In this document: in pieces, positions 42,969 to 53,120 of the stretch | Numbering within the stretch: position 1 is the first letter of the stretch | How the letters are laid out: each line of letters opens with the position of its first letter | Source: Flavicella sp049625305 | Lineage (GTDB): Bacteria > Bacteroidota > Bacteroidia > Flavobacteriales > Flavobacteriaceae | Length of the DNA stretch: 64,000 bases | Assembly (NCBI GenBank): GCA_049625305.1 | Contig: JBMZVD010000001.1 | Location: 1-64,000, forward strand | Direction of reading: 5' to 3' | Notes under the pieces: generated by a model | The model's database searches: none | Told to the model about the DNA's origin: nothing | The model's input: only the letters and a program-made list of their open reading frames with translations | Position numbers and translations under genes: made by a program

Positions 42969-44492
42969 TTAGTCGCTAATTTCTTGGTTCATATTAATTT
43001 CAGAAGCTGGAAAAGGTAATTTCATTATAGTTGCTTCATTAGTATCCAAAGTCACATCCACATCGGAATTAAATTTTGAATATTCATTATGTGGAGTAAC
43101 AACGGCATTCATAAAGTAATCATAACCTCTTCTCCTATTGTTAAACCAATCCTGTCCTTCCATTAACAATTCAAATTGGTATTCTTTCATAATAGCCATT
43201 CTAAACTCATCTTGTGTACCGAGATACCCTTGATGTGGAAATAACCCATTACGTTGCAATACCTCATTAACGTATTGCAAAGCATCGCCATTTTGCAATT
43301 CATTAGTTATTTCTGATAACATAATGAGTAAGTCAGCATAACGATACAAAATAACATTTCTATTCCCCTCAGTTATTGTGTTATCAGGGTTTTTAGACCC
43401 TAATTTTCTCAAGTAAGGAAACCCTGAATTAAAAGTTCTTCTTTGTGGGTTTGCCGGATAAGCTTTAAGAGGTTTGCCGTTGTGTTGTTGCGTGTACTCA
43501 GATATATAAATCGTTGCTAGTCTAGGATCACCAGGGTAAGTAGCTTCGTGTAAATCATATACATCTGCATTGACTTTTAAAAATCCAAAGGTAGCTGCCT
43601 TAGTATAATTATTAGGCGTGTAAGCTCTTTTAAAATCACTAGATGCTCCCAAAGTATATTGCAATTCAAAAATAGATTCTGAGGTATTGTCTCCGGTAGC
43701 CTCATCAAACAAATCTGCATACTCGGAAACTAGTTCATATTTTTGGTAGAGTCTTATTGCCGCATCGTGAGCCAACTGCCAATAGTTGAATTCGGAATTT
43801 TGTAATTCTGAAGGAGCTGTCGCTAGAGTCATATAGACTTTTGCAAGCAACATGTAGGCAGCATCACCCTTAGGGTATCCGACTCCTAAAGCTCCACTCA
43901 TCAAATCAGTTGCTGTTTGTGTATCTTGTATGATCTGATCGTATATGATTTTTTGTGATGTTTTTCCAACTTGAACAGTTGTGGCGTCAATAGGTGTCAA
44001 TCGCAAAGGCACATCTCCCCAAAAACGCACCAAATTAAAATAGGAAAATGCTCTTAAAAAAAGTGCTTGCCCCACAATTTCATTGCTTTTAATTTGGTCG
44101 TCATTTACCGGATTATCATAGGTTTCTCCAAAAGAAATAATTGTATTCGCTCTCTCAATAACTATATACATACCAAACCATGTATTTTCAAGATAGGTAG
44201 CAGCACTTGTTGGTTTTAATGCACATAAAGTCGTGTTATCTGCATTAGTATTCGTATTGCCCCCTCTTCTCGTAACTCCAAATCCAGAGCCCATATTGTT
44301 CAAATAAAAAAACTGACTCCCTATATAATTGTATCCTGCCATGGCTTCATAAACACCATCCAATGCAGCCTCCATATTGGAAGTGGAAGAAAAAACAGTT
44401 TCGTTCACCAAAAAAGGAGATTCTTCTTTTAAATCGCATCGACTCGTGACCAAAGCAAGAAAAAGCATAAGCAGTATTCTGTAATTTTTCAT
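42969..44492 (-). CDS. susD: SusD-like nutrient-binding outer membrane lipoprotein
   Basis: A 507-aa RagB/SusD protein. The lipobox has Cys19 followed by DLKEE, an acidic export tag. LDGVYEAMAGYNYIG, the long helical TPR-like repeats, RYADLLIMLSEI, and the C-terminal about 90 residues (QFELLMEGQDWFNNRRRGYD) are typical. It works as a lid on the SusC porter and is encoded 11 bases downstream of it. Confidence 0.95.
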   Translation of the reverse strand: MKNYRILLMLFLALVTSRCDLKEESPFLVNETVFSSTSNMEAALDGVYEAMAGYNYIGSQFFYLNNMGSGFGVTRRGGNTNTNADNTTLCALKPTSAATYLENTWFGMYIVIERANTIISFGETYDNPVNDDQIKSNEIVGQALFLRAFSYFNLVRFWGDVPLRLTPIDATTVQVGKTSQKIIYDQIIQDTQTATDLMSGALGVGYPKGDAAYMLLAKVYMTLATAPSELQNSEFNYWQLAHDAAIRLYQKYELVSEYADLFDEATGDNTSESIFELQYTLGASSDFKRAYTPNNYTKAATFGFLKVNADVYDLHEATYPGDPRLATIYISEYTQQHNGKPLKAYPANPQRRTFNSGFPYLRKLGSKNPDNTITEGNRNVILYRYADLLIMLSEITNELQNGDALQYVNEVLQRNGLFPHQGYLGTQDEFRMAIMKEYQFELLMEGQDWFNNRRRGYDYFMNAVVTPHNEYSKFNSDVDVTLDTNEATIMKLPFPASEINMNQEISD

Positions 44493-44503
44493 CTCTTTAT
44501 TTT

Positions 44504-47500
44504 TTAAAAATTAACATTTACCCCAAACAAAAAAGTACGCGTATTTGGAAAACCATTCCAATCTACTCCGAGAATATTTCCATTATTTAAAAAATTAGTA
44601 ATCTCAGGATTATAACCGCTATAGCCTGTAAAAGTCCAAAGATTAATTCCCGACATATAAATATTTAATTTACTAATGGCACCTGTAATTGGCACATCAT
44701 AACCTAAGGTGACATTACTGATTCTAAAATAACTCCCATCCTCAATGATTCTATCTGTAATTGCAATAGCATTCTGTTCTTTGTTATATCCTATTCTAGG
44801 ATAACTATTGGATGGGCGATCTTCACGCCATGCATTGTGATAAGCTGCTGCTAAAATATTTCCTCCATTTCCTTCAGGTGAGGTAATGCGTAACAAATTA
44901 CCATTGGCTATATCATTTCCTGCTACACCATTCATCAATACATTTAGATTGAATCTCTTATATTTCATATCAACGGTCAAGCCATATATATAATCTGGAT
45001 TAGGATTTCCTATAATTGTTCGGTCCTTGGCATCGATAACACCATCGGGAGCATCTGCAATTCCATCGTTGTCGGTATCCTCTGTCAGCTGATCTATTAT
45101 TTTTATATCACCAACTTGAGAATCTGCAACTGATATAGCATCTCCTTGTTGGTAAATCCCATCTGTTTGATAACCGTAAAAAAGACCAACTTCTTCTCCT
45201 TTTATAAATATATTAGCAGGGGCCTTAAAATAAGTTCCTGTTGATATATTATCCCCGAGATAGTAGGATTTATTTTGAAGACGTCCTTCTAACAATACTT
45301 TAGAATCTGGAATCCCCAAAGAAGTAATTTTACTTCGGTTGAAGGCTATGTTACCACCTACATCCAAACGAAAAGACTCTTTATTCACTAATGCTCCATT
45401 CAAAGAAAACTCAAGCCCTTTATTAATTAAGCTTCCTCTATTTATAAGCATCGTTCTATAGCCAGTAGATTTAGGTAAGCTAATCGTTTGAAGTAAGTCC
45501 TTAGTATCCTTATAATAAGCATCCACTGTTCCTCGTAAACGATTGTTTAAAAAACCAAAATCAACTCCAATATTTACTTGCTCAGTCGTTTCCCATTTTA
45601 AATCTTTATTGGGTATGTTCAAAGACGAAAAAGAGACAGCAGTCGCCTCATCACTTGTTGCATAAAGTCCTGCTCCGTAATTTTGGTTGGTTTGATAAGC
45701 AGCTATGGACTGGTTTCCTATACGTCCCCAACCTGTTCTCAATTTTAACTCGTTGACAAATGAACTGTTCTGTAAAAAGTTTTCTTTATGCAACTTCCAA
45801 GCAAAAGATCCAGAAGGGAAAAAGCCATATTTGTTGTTGCCCTGAAATTTAGAAGAACCATCTACCCTAAAACTTGTCGTGAATATGTATTTATTTCGAA
45901 GTGTATAATTGACCCTTCCCAAATAAGACAATAATTTTGTTTTTGATATCAAAGCCTGAGTGGGTCTTGTTACCAATTGAGCAAAAACTGGTTGTACATT
46001 GCCAAAATCTACAGTTGCAAAATTAGCCATTTCATACACCTGATTGTTATTGTTACGAACGTCATAGGTAATACCCAAAACGGCATTGAAACGGTGTTTT
46101 CTGTTGAATGTCTTGTTGAATTGTAATAAGTTATTGACTTGATAGGAAATAGCATCTAAATTAGACACTGCAAGCAAACCATTATTAGCAGAACCTTGAT
46201 ATGTTGTCAAACCATAAAAACGTCTACGTTCTTTGTTTCTCATATTTCCTCCTACTTGAATTTTATATTTGAGGCCTTCTATAGGTAGTGAATAAGTTAA
46301 TGCCATGTTACCAAAAAATCGACTTTCCTTAGATACATCTTCAAAATCATCTATCCATGAGTATGGATTAGAAGGACGTAAATTATCTGTCAATCCATCA
46401 TCAGTTCTACCGACTACTGGATCGTATCTCAGTATATTAGAAATGAAGCTTCGTTGACCACTTGTTCTTTCTCCATCTTGAGCAAATTCTCCCTCCGCAT
46501 AAAAACCACTCAGACGTATATTTAATTTTAATTTTTCTGTGACTTGCTGTGACAAATTAACACGAACGTCACCATTTTGAAATAATGAATTCTCTACGAC
46601 ACCACCTTGACTGTTGTAGCCAGTTGAAATATAAAAATTCCCATTTTCAGAACCTCCACTAAATGAAAGTCCTACGTTAGAACTGATTCCTAATTGGTAT
46701 ATTCTATCTTGCCAATTGACTTGCTCTAGAGGTTCAGTGTCATTGACTCCTTCAGAAATAGCATATATATCTCCGTTTTCAATATGGTACAATGGACTGT
46801 TTCCAACCAAGAGATTGCTTTCGTTTCTGTAACGAGCGTAATCTATAGGATTCAACATATCAAAACTTTTTGTCAATTCAGAAACTGAAGTTGTAGAATA
46901 GGAATTGATATTCATTTTTCCACGTGTTCCCTTCTTTGTCGTGATTAAAACAACTCCGTTGGCTCCACGTGATCCATAAATTGCTGTTGCAGAAGCATCC
47001 TTTAACACCTCCATACTCTCAATATCTCTTGGATTAATACCATTCAAACCGTTTTGACTTTCTTGGTAAGAATTACCGTCATCAGAACCTCTAGCTGCAT
47101 CTTCTCCTGCGGATGAGATAATAACACCATCAACAACATACAAAGGTTCGTTGTTTCCCCTCAAGCTACTCGCACCTCGAATACGTACACTAATACCACC
47201 TCCAGGTTGTCCGTTTTGAATTACTTGCACACCTGCAGCACGACCTTGAAGCAATTGATCGACAGTTGAAGATTGTCTAGAAACGTTCTCCTCTACTTTT
47301 ACAGTAGAAACAGAACCTGTTAAGTCACTTTTTAAAACCGTACCGTAACCAATAACAACTACCTCTTCCAATAAATTCCCATCAACAACCATTGCTAAAT
47401 TATAAAAAATAGCATTGGTCAAGGGAACTTCTTTAGTTAGATAACCAGTATACGAAAAGACTAGTGTTTTCGCATTTTCAGGAACTTTCAGTATGAAATT

Positions 47501-47668
47501 ACCGTCAAAGTCACTTGATGTACCCACCATCATATCTTTGATTGTTATGTTTACCCCCGGTAATGGTGAATTGTTTTCATCCAACACAGTACCTGTAATT
47601 TCTTTAGACTGTGAAAACAATAAAAAAGGCAGGATAAAAAGAAAAGAAACTATGTTACTTTTTTTCAT
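44504..47668 (-). CDS. susC: SusC-like TonB-dependent receptor
   Basis: A 1054-aa SusC/RagA importer. After the signal peptide comes a carboxypeptidase-regulatory-like domain (about 23-95, TGTVLDENNSPLPGVNITIK), the TonB box region EEVVVIGYGT (101-110), a plug with VQVIQNGQPGGGISVRIRGA, and a C-terminal barrel ending in FGVNVNF. It imports oligosaccharides across the outer membrane with SusD. The extra N-terminal domain is the CarboxypepD-like type common in glycan receptors. Confidence 0.96.
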   Translation of the reverse strand: MKKSNIVSFLFILPFLLFSQSKEITGTVLDENNSPLPGVNITIKDMMVGTSSDFDGNFILKVPENAKTLVFSYTGYLTKEVPLTNAIFYNLAMVVDGNLLEEVVVIGYGTVLKSDLTGSVSTVKVEENVSRQSSTVDQLLQGRAAGVQVIQNGQPGGGISVRIRGASSLRGNNEPLYVVDGVIISSAGEDAARGSDDGNSYQESQNGLNGINPRDIESMEVLKDASATAIYGSRGANGVVLITTKKGTRGKMNINSYSTTSVSELTKSFDMLNPIDYARYRNESNLLVGNSPLYHIENGDIYAISEGVNDTEPLEQVNWQDRIYQLGISSNVGLSFSGGSENGNFYISTGYNSQGGVVENSLFQNGDVRVNLSQQVTEKLKLNIRLSGFYAEGEFAQDGERTSGQRSFISNILRYDPVVGRTDDGLTDNLRPSNPYSWIDDFEDVSKESRFFGNMALTYSLPIEGLKYKIQVGGNMRNKERRRFYGLTTYQGSANNGLLAVSNLDAISYQVNNLLQFNKTFNRKHRFNAVLGITYDVRNNNNQVYEMANFATVDFGNVQPVFAQLVTRPTQALISKTKLLSYLGRVNYTLRNKYIFTTSFRVDGSSKFQGNNKYGFFPSGSFAWKLHKENFLQNSSFVNELKLRTGWGRIGNQSIAAYQTNQNYGAGLYATSDEATAVSFSSLNIPNKDLKWETTEQVNIGVDFGFLNNRLRGTVDAYYKDTKDLLQTISLPKSTGYRTMLINRGSLINKGLEFSLNGALVNKESFRLDVGGNIAFNRSKITSLGIPDSKVLLEGRLQNKSYYLGDNISTGTYFKAPANIFIKGEEVGLFYGYQTDGIYQQGDAISVADSQVGDIKIIDQLTEDTDNDGIADAPDGVIDAKDRTIIGNPNPDYIYGLTVDMKYKRFNLNVLMNGVAGNDIANGNLLRITSPEGNGGNILAAAYHNAWREDRPSNSYPRIGYNKEQNAIAITDRIIEDGSYFRISNVTLGYDVPITGAISKLNIYMSGINLWTFTGYSGYNPEITNFLNNGNILGVDWNGFPNTRTFLFGVNVNF

Positions 47669-48138
47669 AATTAGTTAGTTTTAATTAAATCGTATAATGC
47701 TACTATTCGATGACTTCTAAAATGTAAAAAAGGGTAGTAAAAAGTTGTTTAAACATCAAAGATATTTTGTTTTACCAATTCAGAAAAACAATAAAAACAC
47801 TCTAAGTATTCTGGATAATTACAAGATCAACTTTAACAAATATATCATTACTAAACATGTATTTCATAACACATTTGAGGAAAAACATGTTACTAATGAA
47901 GCAAATCACGCCTCAAGAAAGTAGGAGGTAAAATACTAGTACCTATACTAATAACACAAAACATCGACGGCAATTTTTTTTAAAAAAAATTAAAGAAGAC
48001 ATTCTCAATATTTAATTGTTAATCTTTGTAAATATTTTATAAAAGTTACAAAAGGTCAAAAAATAAAGAGAATCAGTAAGGCGATTCACTATTTTTAAAA
48101 GACCATATAAATTTATCTGTAGATTATTGATTGAAATT
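47669..48138 (-). promoter_or_regulatory. PUL promoter and 470-base gene-free region
   Basis: On the minus strand TATCTTTG (47764-47757) is a full -7 match, and a TTG (47791-47789) lies 24 bases before it, one more than the usual range. Transcription would begin near 47750, giving an 85-base leader before susC. The rest is very AT-rich, including an 8+8 T/A block at about 47970-47988, with no gene, RNA or LacI-type operator seen. The regulator of the SusCD unit is therefore not apparent here. Confidence 0.45.
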
Positions 48139-49005
48139 TCATTTGAAAAAAGTGTAAACGGTAGATTTCCCTTCCAAAAAGTTTAAAGAGACTAGAAACT
48201 GATCCATTTTAGTTACCGTGTCCTTAAAAAAAGTTCCTCTATTAAAGAAAGAATGTTGTTGCCCCTCATACAAATGCAATTCTATTCTACTACCCACATC
48301 TTTCATTTTTTCCTCAAAAGCAATTGTTGACTCTAAAGGTGTTGTATGATCTTCTGTCCCAAAAAACACAATAGTAGGAGGCACTCCTTCTCTGATATTA
48401 TGCAAGGGTGAAATTTCATTAACTCTTCCTGAAATAGCTCTATAGCCATAACCGTTTTGGCTGTTATCATAAACAGGATTGAAAAGAATCAATGCAGTAG
48501 GGACAGCACTGATATTCATATCATCAGTAGTTTCGTTAATACCGGGTATAATACCACAAGCTGCTGCCAAATGACCACCTGCTGAACCACCTCCAGCTGC
48601 AATTTTATTTGGATCTATAGATAGTTGTTGGGCATTTTTTCGAATGTAACGAATCGCTGATTTTGCATCTTTTACTGCTTCAAAAGGAGTAGTTCCGTGT
48701 TTTTTCTTCAACCTGTAGGTTGCTGATATAGCAATAATCCCTCTTGATGCCAAATATTGGGATTGTCTTTCAAATGCTTTATAGGAACCACTATTCCATC
48801 CGCCACCATGAAAAAACACGACACAGGGGTATTTTTTTGTAGTGACAAAAAGAGTGGGTTTATATACATACAATTGTAATGATATTGTGTCTATTTTTTT
48901 GTAGGTTACAATATCCGGTTTGATTTTTTCAATTCTCTTTTGAGCATTCATAGAAAAAGAAAACAAACTCAATGAAATTAACAGTATTCTAAAAAATAGA
49001 GCCAT
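48139..49005 (-). CDS. Secreted alpha/beta hydrolase (HSL-type esterase)
   Basis: A 288-aa exported esterase from the ATG at 49005 (MALFFRILLISLSLFSFSMN signal); an upstream ATG at 49062 would add 19 residues. FFHGGGWNSGSYK is the oxyanion-hole HGGG, GGGSAGGHLAAACG the nucleophile Ser, FGTEDHTTPLES the acidic residue, and EGQQHSFFN the His. Members of this class deacetylate xylan and other acylated glycans, so a deacylating role in the locus is plausible but not proven. It lies 146 bases downstream of the sulfatase and may belong to the same operon. Confidence 0.88.
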   Translation of the reverse strand: MALFFRILLISLSLFSFSMNAQKRIEKIKPDIVTYKKIDTISLQLYVYKPTLFVTTKKYPCVVFFHGGGWNSGSYKAFERQSQYLASRGIIAISATYRLKKKHGTTPFEAVKDAKSAIRYIRKNAQQLSIDPNKIAAGGGSAGGHLAAACGIIPGINETTDDMNISAVPTALILFNPVYDNSQNGYGYRAISGRVNEISPLHNIREGVPPTIVFFGTEDHTTPLESTIAFEEKMKDVGSRIELHLYEGQQHSFFNRGTFFKDTVTKMDQFLVSLNFLEGKSTVYTFFK

Positions 49006-49151
49006 AAAGGTGGAATTTAAATAATTTTTATATGAGAAGTTATCACTATTAATAGTTATCAATCACATTTCTAATGTGTTTGACTGCTTGTTAACAAACC
49101 TCAACAGATTACACTATAATATCTAAAAAAAATCCCAAATGACAATAGAAT

Positions 49152-50738
49152 TTACTCATTATATACTCTTTTTATCACTACATCTGTCATTGCTCGCATT
49201 TCTTCTAAGGACATTGTATCCTCGTATTCTACTTGAAGTTCTTCTATTTGTTTCTTAAGTGAAGAGCTAATAGAATCGTATGCAGGATTTCCATAAAGGT
49301 TATACATTTCGTGTTTGTCATTTTTCAAATCGAACAACTCCCACTCATTCATATTGTAATAAAAATGAATTAATTTATAGCGATCTGTTCTTACGCCATA
49401 ATGAGGCTGCACATTATGCCACTTTGGAAACTCATAATAATGATAATAAACAGCATCTCTTCCTTTAACTTCATTCGCAGGACTGAGTTGTTCTTTAAAA
49501 CTCTTTCCTTGCATGTCATCTGGGATTTTAGCATCTGCCAAATCTAACAAGGTCGGAGCAAAATCAATATTTAACAATAGATTCTCGTTAGTTGTATTTT
49601 TAGGGATTAGCTTAGGATAACTTATTAGAAAAGGCATTTTAAAAGACTCCTCGTACATGAATCGCTTGTCAAACCAACCGTGTTCCCCTAGGTAAAATCC
49701 TTGATCAGAAGTATAGACTATTACAGTATTGTCCATCATATTTTTGGCTTCTAAATAATCCAACATTTGGCCCACCGCTTTGTCTACTCCAGCTACACAC
49801 CTTAGGTAATCTTTAATATAAGCTTGGTATTTCCAATTTTTCAAAGCACTTCCTTGCAAACTGTCGTGAGGTGTCCAAAACTCACCTTGATTTCCAAGTT
49901 GATAATAGCGATTCAATTCTTTAACAGTTAATTTTTCTTTAGGGAGTACTTTTAAATCTCTTCGGTTCATATGATTTTCAATTTCCATCCATTGCTGACT
50001 AGCTGCTTTTCTACCTTCGTAACTATCATTAAAATTTGGAGGATGTGGTAAATCACCCTCGGTGAATAAATGTTTAAACTCTGTATCGGGTTGCCAAGGT
50101 CTATGTGGTGCTTTGAACTGGTACATCAATAAAAAAGGTTTATTTGGATCTCTGCCCTTGTCCAACCAAGTCAAAGCATCATGAGCCACTTGGGCAGTAG
50201 AATGTCGACTTGTTTCTACAATCGTATCTTTTCCATTCTCAAGAAAAACAGTATTGAAGTATGTTCCTTGTCCTCCCCAATTCACCATTACTTTTGAATA
50301 GTCAAAACCAGTAGGTGCAGTTCCTAAATGCCATTTACCTATCACTGCCGTTTGGTATCCATTTGCTTGTAGCAGTTTTGGGAAGGTTTGCTGACTACTG
50401 TCAAAGTCTCCTCCTTTTTCATTTTTAAAAAAACCACTTTTATGTCCATATTTACCCGTTAGAATGGCGGCACGACTTGGACCACAAATAGAATTGGTGT
50501 TGAAAGTACGTGTCATCAACATTCCATTTTTAGCGATTCTATCAATATTAGGGGTTGGTGCAATTTCTGATAACCAATCTTTGTAAGCACTAATTGCAGC
50601 GACTGCATGGTCATCAGCCATAATAAATACTATATTCGGTTTTTCAACCTTCTTTGTAGTTGATTTTTCAGTACAAGAAAAAAGTCCACCAATTAATAGC
50701 AGAATTGAAATTAAATAAAAATTAAAAAAACATTTCAT
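49152..50738 (-). CDS. Lipoprotein sulfatase, S1 family (GlcNAc-6-sulfatase-like)
   Basis: A 528-aa alkaline-phosphatase-fold sulfatase with lipobox GGLFSC (Cys22). Metal ligands D42-D43 start the fold, and C85 in SICGPSRAAILTGKYG is the Cys converted to formylglycine by an unlinked maturase. GKWHLG, KAPHRPWQP and SDQGFYLGEHGWFDKR are the other active-site loops. The overall pattern, including SGFFKNEKGGDFD, most resembles S1_11-type N-acetylglucosamine-6-sulfatases, which fits the amino-sugar operon in the region, but subfamily assignment needs a database search. It starts 13 bases downstream of the GH3 gene. Confidence 0.93.
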   Translation of the reverse strand: MKCFFNFYLISILLLIGGLFSCTEKSTTKKVEKPNIVFIMADDHAVAAISAYKDWLSEIAPTPNIDRIAKNGMLMTRTFNTNSICGPSRAAILTGKYGHKSGFFKNEKGGDFDSSQQTFPKLLQANGYQTAVIGKWHLGTAPTGFDYSKVMVNWGGQGTYFNTVFLENGKDTIVETSRHSTAQVAHDALTWLDKGRDPNKPFLLMYQFKAPHRPWQPDTEFKHLFTEGDLPHPPNFNDSYEGRKAASQQWMEIENHMNRRDLKVLPKEKLTVKELNRYYQLGNQGEFWTPHDSLQGSALKNWKYQAYIKDYLRCVAGVDKAVGQMLDYLEAKNMMDNTVIVYTSDQGFYLGEHGWFDKRFMYEESFKMPFLISYPKLIPKNTTNENLLLNIDFAPTLLDLADAKIPDDMQGKSFKEQLSPANEVKGRDAVYYHYYEFPKWHNVQPHYGVRTDRYKLIHFYYNMNEWELFDLKNDKHEMYNLYGNPAYDSISSSLKKQIEELQVEYEDTMSLEEMRAMTDVVIKRVYNE

Positions 50739-50751
50739 AAGTCAAAAATTA

Positions 50752-53109
50752 TTAAAGTTTTATATCTATTCTATCATGCACTTCAAGGGACGTTTCTTTT
50801 AAGGTTTTGCTATCAGAACTGGTACCTGTCATGATTTTAAAAACACCAGGCTCAACGCAATACTTCATATCGATATCGTAAAAGGCTAAATCCTCGGCTT
50901 TAATCGTAAAAACTACTTCTTTAGACATCCCTACATCCAAGAAAATACGTTGATAGCCTTTCAACTCTTTTACAGGTCGTGTAACAGAGCTCACAGCGTC
51001 TCTTATATATAGTTGTACTACCTCTTCTCCGGCTCTTTTACCTGTGTTTTGAATTGTAACAGACACTTTTAACTCCGAGGAAGTATTTGTGAGCTTTCCT
51101 TCAACTTCCGGACTTCCCAAATGAAATTTTGTATAACTCAAGCCATAGCCAAACGGATACAAAGGTTGCATTTTTTCAAAAGCATATGTGTGAAATCCAA
51201 TAGAGGGTTTGTGATTGTAAAACTGTTGTAATTGCCCAACTGACCTAGCTACAGTTAGCGGTAATTTCCCACTTGGATTTACAACTCCAAATAGGACTTC
51301 AGCAACCGCTTGTCCTCCCAAAGAACCCGGTTCCCATGCCTCTACAATAGCTGGAACATTTTCTTGCAACCAAGGTTCGGAAATCGGTTTCCCATTAACC
51401 AAAATCACTATAAGCTGTGTTCCTGTTTTATGAATAGCTTTTACTAGTTCTAACTGTTTACCTGCCAAGTTCAAATAGGCACGACCCATATTTTCACCTG
51501 CTGTTTTATCTTTCCACTTGTAACGCATTGAATTGTCTCCAACTACAACAACGGCTATATCAGATTGAGCTGCTTTTATTGCAGCAGTTTGAATCGATGC
51601 TTCTTTGATTTTTCTGATATTTTGTCCTGAATCGTAATAATTCACTTTATACCCCTTTAAAGCAGCCATATCTCGAATTCCTTCGTAGATGGTCGTCGTA
51701 TTTTCATCGGGCTGAACAGCATGCCAATCTCCCAAAATACTTTGGTTATTTGCATTGGGTCCTGTGACAAATATAGATTTGTTCCCCAACGACTGTGACA
51801 AAGGTAAAACTCCTTCATTTTTGAGTAATACAATTCCTTTTCTTGCTGCCTCTAATGCTGTTTTAGTATGTGTCTTGGTAAATATTTTTTGCGATATTTT
51901 GGACAAATCAACCTTCCGGTGTTCAAACAATCCTAACTTAAATTTAGCTGTCAATATTTTTTTACAAGCTGCATCAATTCTTGAGAGCGGTAATTTACCT
52001 TCTTTTACCAATGCAACAACCGCCTCAGGAAAATTGACCCCGTGCATGTGCATGTCCATGCCGGCAGCTACAGATAGCTTACACGCTTCTTTCATATCTT
52101 TTGCAACATGGTGGACTGTTTCCAAACGTTCTATATCCATCCAGTCGCTGACATAAAACCCGTCAAAGCCCCATTCATTTCTAAACAAGTCTGTCATCAA
52201 CCAATGACTCATATGACTAGGAATACCGCTGATTTCATTATGAGCAGCCATGATAGAATATACTCCTGCTTTGATCGCTTTGTAATATGGGGGAAGGTAT
52301 ACCTCTTTCATAGTTCTTAGAGACACATCAAAAGGCGCTGCATTGAGTCCATTAGAAGGTTGTCCACCTCCCAACATATGTTTCGCACAAGCAATCACTT
52401 TTTCAGTTCCTGTATAATCACCTTGTTGAAATCCTTTGATCATGGCTACTCCCAAGTTTCCTACCAAAAGAGGATCTTCACCAAAAGTTTCACCAACACG
52501 TCCCCAGCGAGGGTCCCTTAATACGTCTATATTAGGTGTAAAAGTCCAGTGACTACCCGTTGCACGCATTTCAATGGCAGATTGTCTTCCCACTTTTTCT
52601 AAAAATGAATCTTCCCAAGTAGAAGCTAGTGTGATTGGTGAGGGGTATACAGTCGTTCCTGAAACCAAAGCATTGCCATGAATCGCATCTATACCAATTA
52701 AAACGGGTATTTTCAAACGTGATTGCAAGGCTAAATCTTGCAATAAATTTGCTTCTTCAGCCGTCAAAACATGTAAAAAAGAGCCTATTTCTCCCCTAGC
52801 ACACATAGCCGCAACATCATCGCTAAAGAGTCCTTTATAAAAACCCTGGGCATCATTACTATGCAACTCTTCTTCCGTAAGATCTTGCTCCGCTTCACGC
52901 ATATGATCTAAACCAACAAATTGGTTCATCTGAAATACTTTTTCTTCCAAAGTCATTCGCTGCATCAAATCATTTACTCTTTTTTCTATGGAAATATTAG
53001 GGTTTAGATAATCCGCATCAGCAGATGGAATTGATTTTTTATTGTTGTCTGTGCAACCAATCACAATAGCGGTTAGCAACAGAAATATTTTTTTGAAATT
53101 ATGCATCAT
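50752..53109 (-). CDS. GH3 family glycoside hydrolase (BglX-like), lipoprotein
   Basis: A 785-aa exo-glycosidase. The lipobox is VIGC (Cys19). RMTLEEKVFQMNQ opens the (beta/alpha)8 domain, and D322 in GFYVSDWMD is the catalytic nucleophile. The second domain carries VVVGDNSMRYKWKD, and the C-terminal FnIII-like domain has GEEVVQLYIRD and VKELKGYQRIFLD. GH3 includes beta-glucosidases, beta-xylosidases and N-acetylglucosaminidases; the AKHMLGGGQP loop is the BglX-like form. Genes before and after are 11 and 13 bases away, so it is in the middle of an operon. Two adjacent ATGs exist at the start. Confidence 0.95.
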   Translation of the reverse strand: MMHNFKKIFLLLTAIVIGCTDNNKKSIPSADADYLNPNISIEKRVNDLMQRMTLEEKVFQMNQFVGLDHMREAEQDLTEEELHSNDAQGFYKGLFSDDVAAMCARGEIGSFLHVLTAEEANLLQDLALQSRLKIPVLIGIDAIHGNALVSGTTVYPSPITLASTWEDSFLEKVGRQSAIEMRATGSHWTFTPNIDVLRDPRWGRVGETFGEDPLLVGNLGVAMIKGFQQGDYTGTEKVIACAKHMLGGGQPSNGLNAAPFDVSLRTMKEVYLPPYYKAIKAGVYSIMAAHNEISGIPSHMSHWLMTDLFRNEWGFDGFYVSDWMDIERLETVHHVAKDMKEACKLSVAAGMDMHMHGVNFPEAVVALVKEGKLPLSRIDAACKKILTAKFKLGLFEHRKVDLSKISQKIFTKTHTKTALEAARKGIVLLKNEGVLPLSQSLGNKSIFVTGPNANNQSILGDWHAVQPDENTTTIYEGIRDMAALKGYKVNYYDSGQNIRKIKEASIQTAAIKAAQSDIAVVVVGDNSMRYKWKDKTAGENMGRAYLNLAGKQLELVKAIHKTGTQLIVILVNGKPISEPWLQENVPAIVEAWEPGSLGGQAVAEVLFGVVNPSGKLPLTVARSVGQLQQFYNHKPSIGFHTYAFEKMQPLYPFGYGLSYTKFHLGSPEVEGKLTNTSSELKVSVTIQNTGKRAGEEVVQLYIRDAVSSVTRPVKELKGYQRIFLDVGMSKEVVFTIKAEDLAFYDIDMKYCVEPGVFKIMTGTSSDSKTLKETSLEVHDRIDIKL

Positions 53110-53120
53110 AAAGTTGGAGG

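Noticed and set aside
47970..47988. T8/A8 block as an origin or attachment site
   Set aside because: It is simple AT-rich sequence without DnaA boxes, direct repeats or an integrase.
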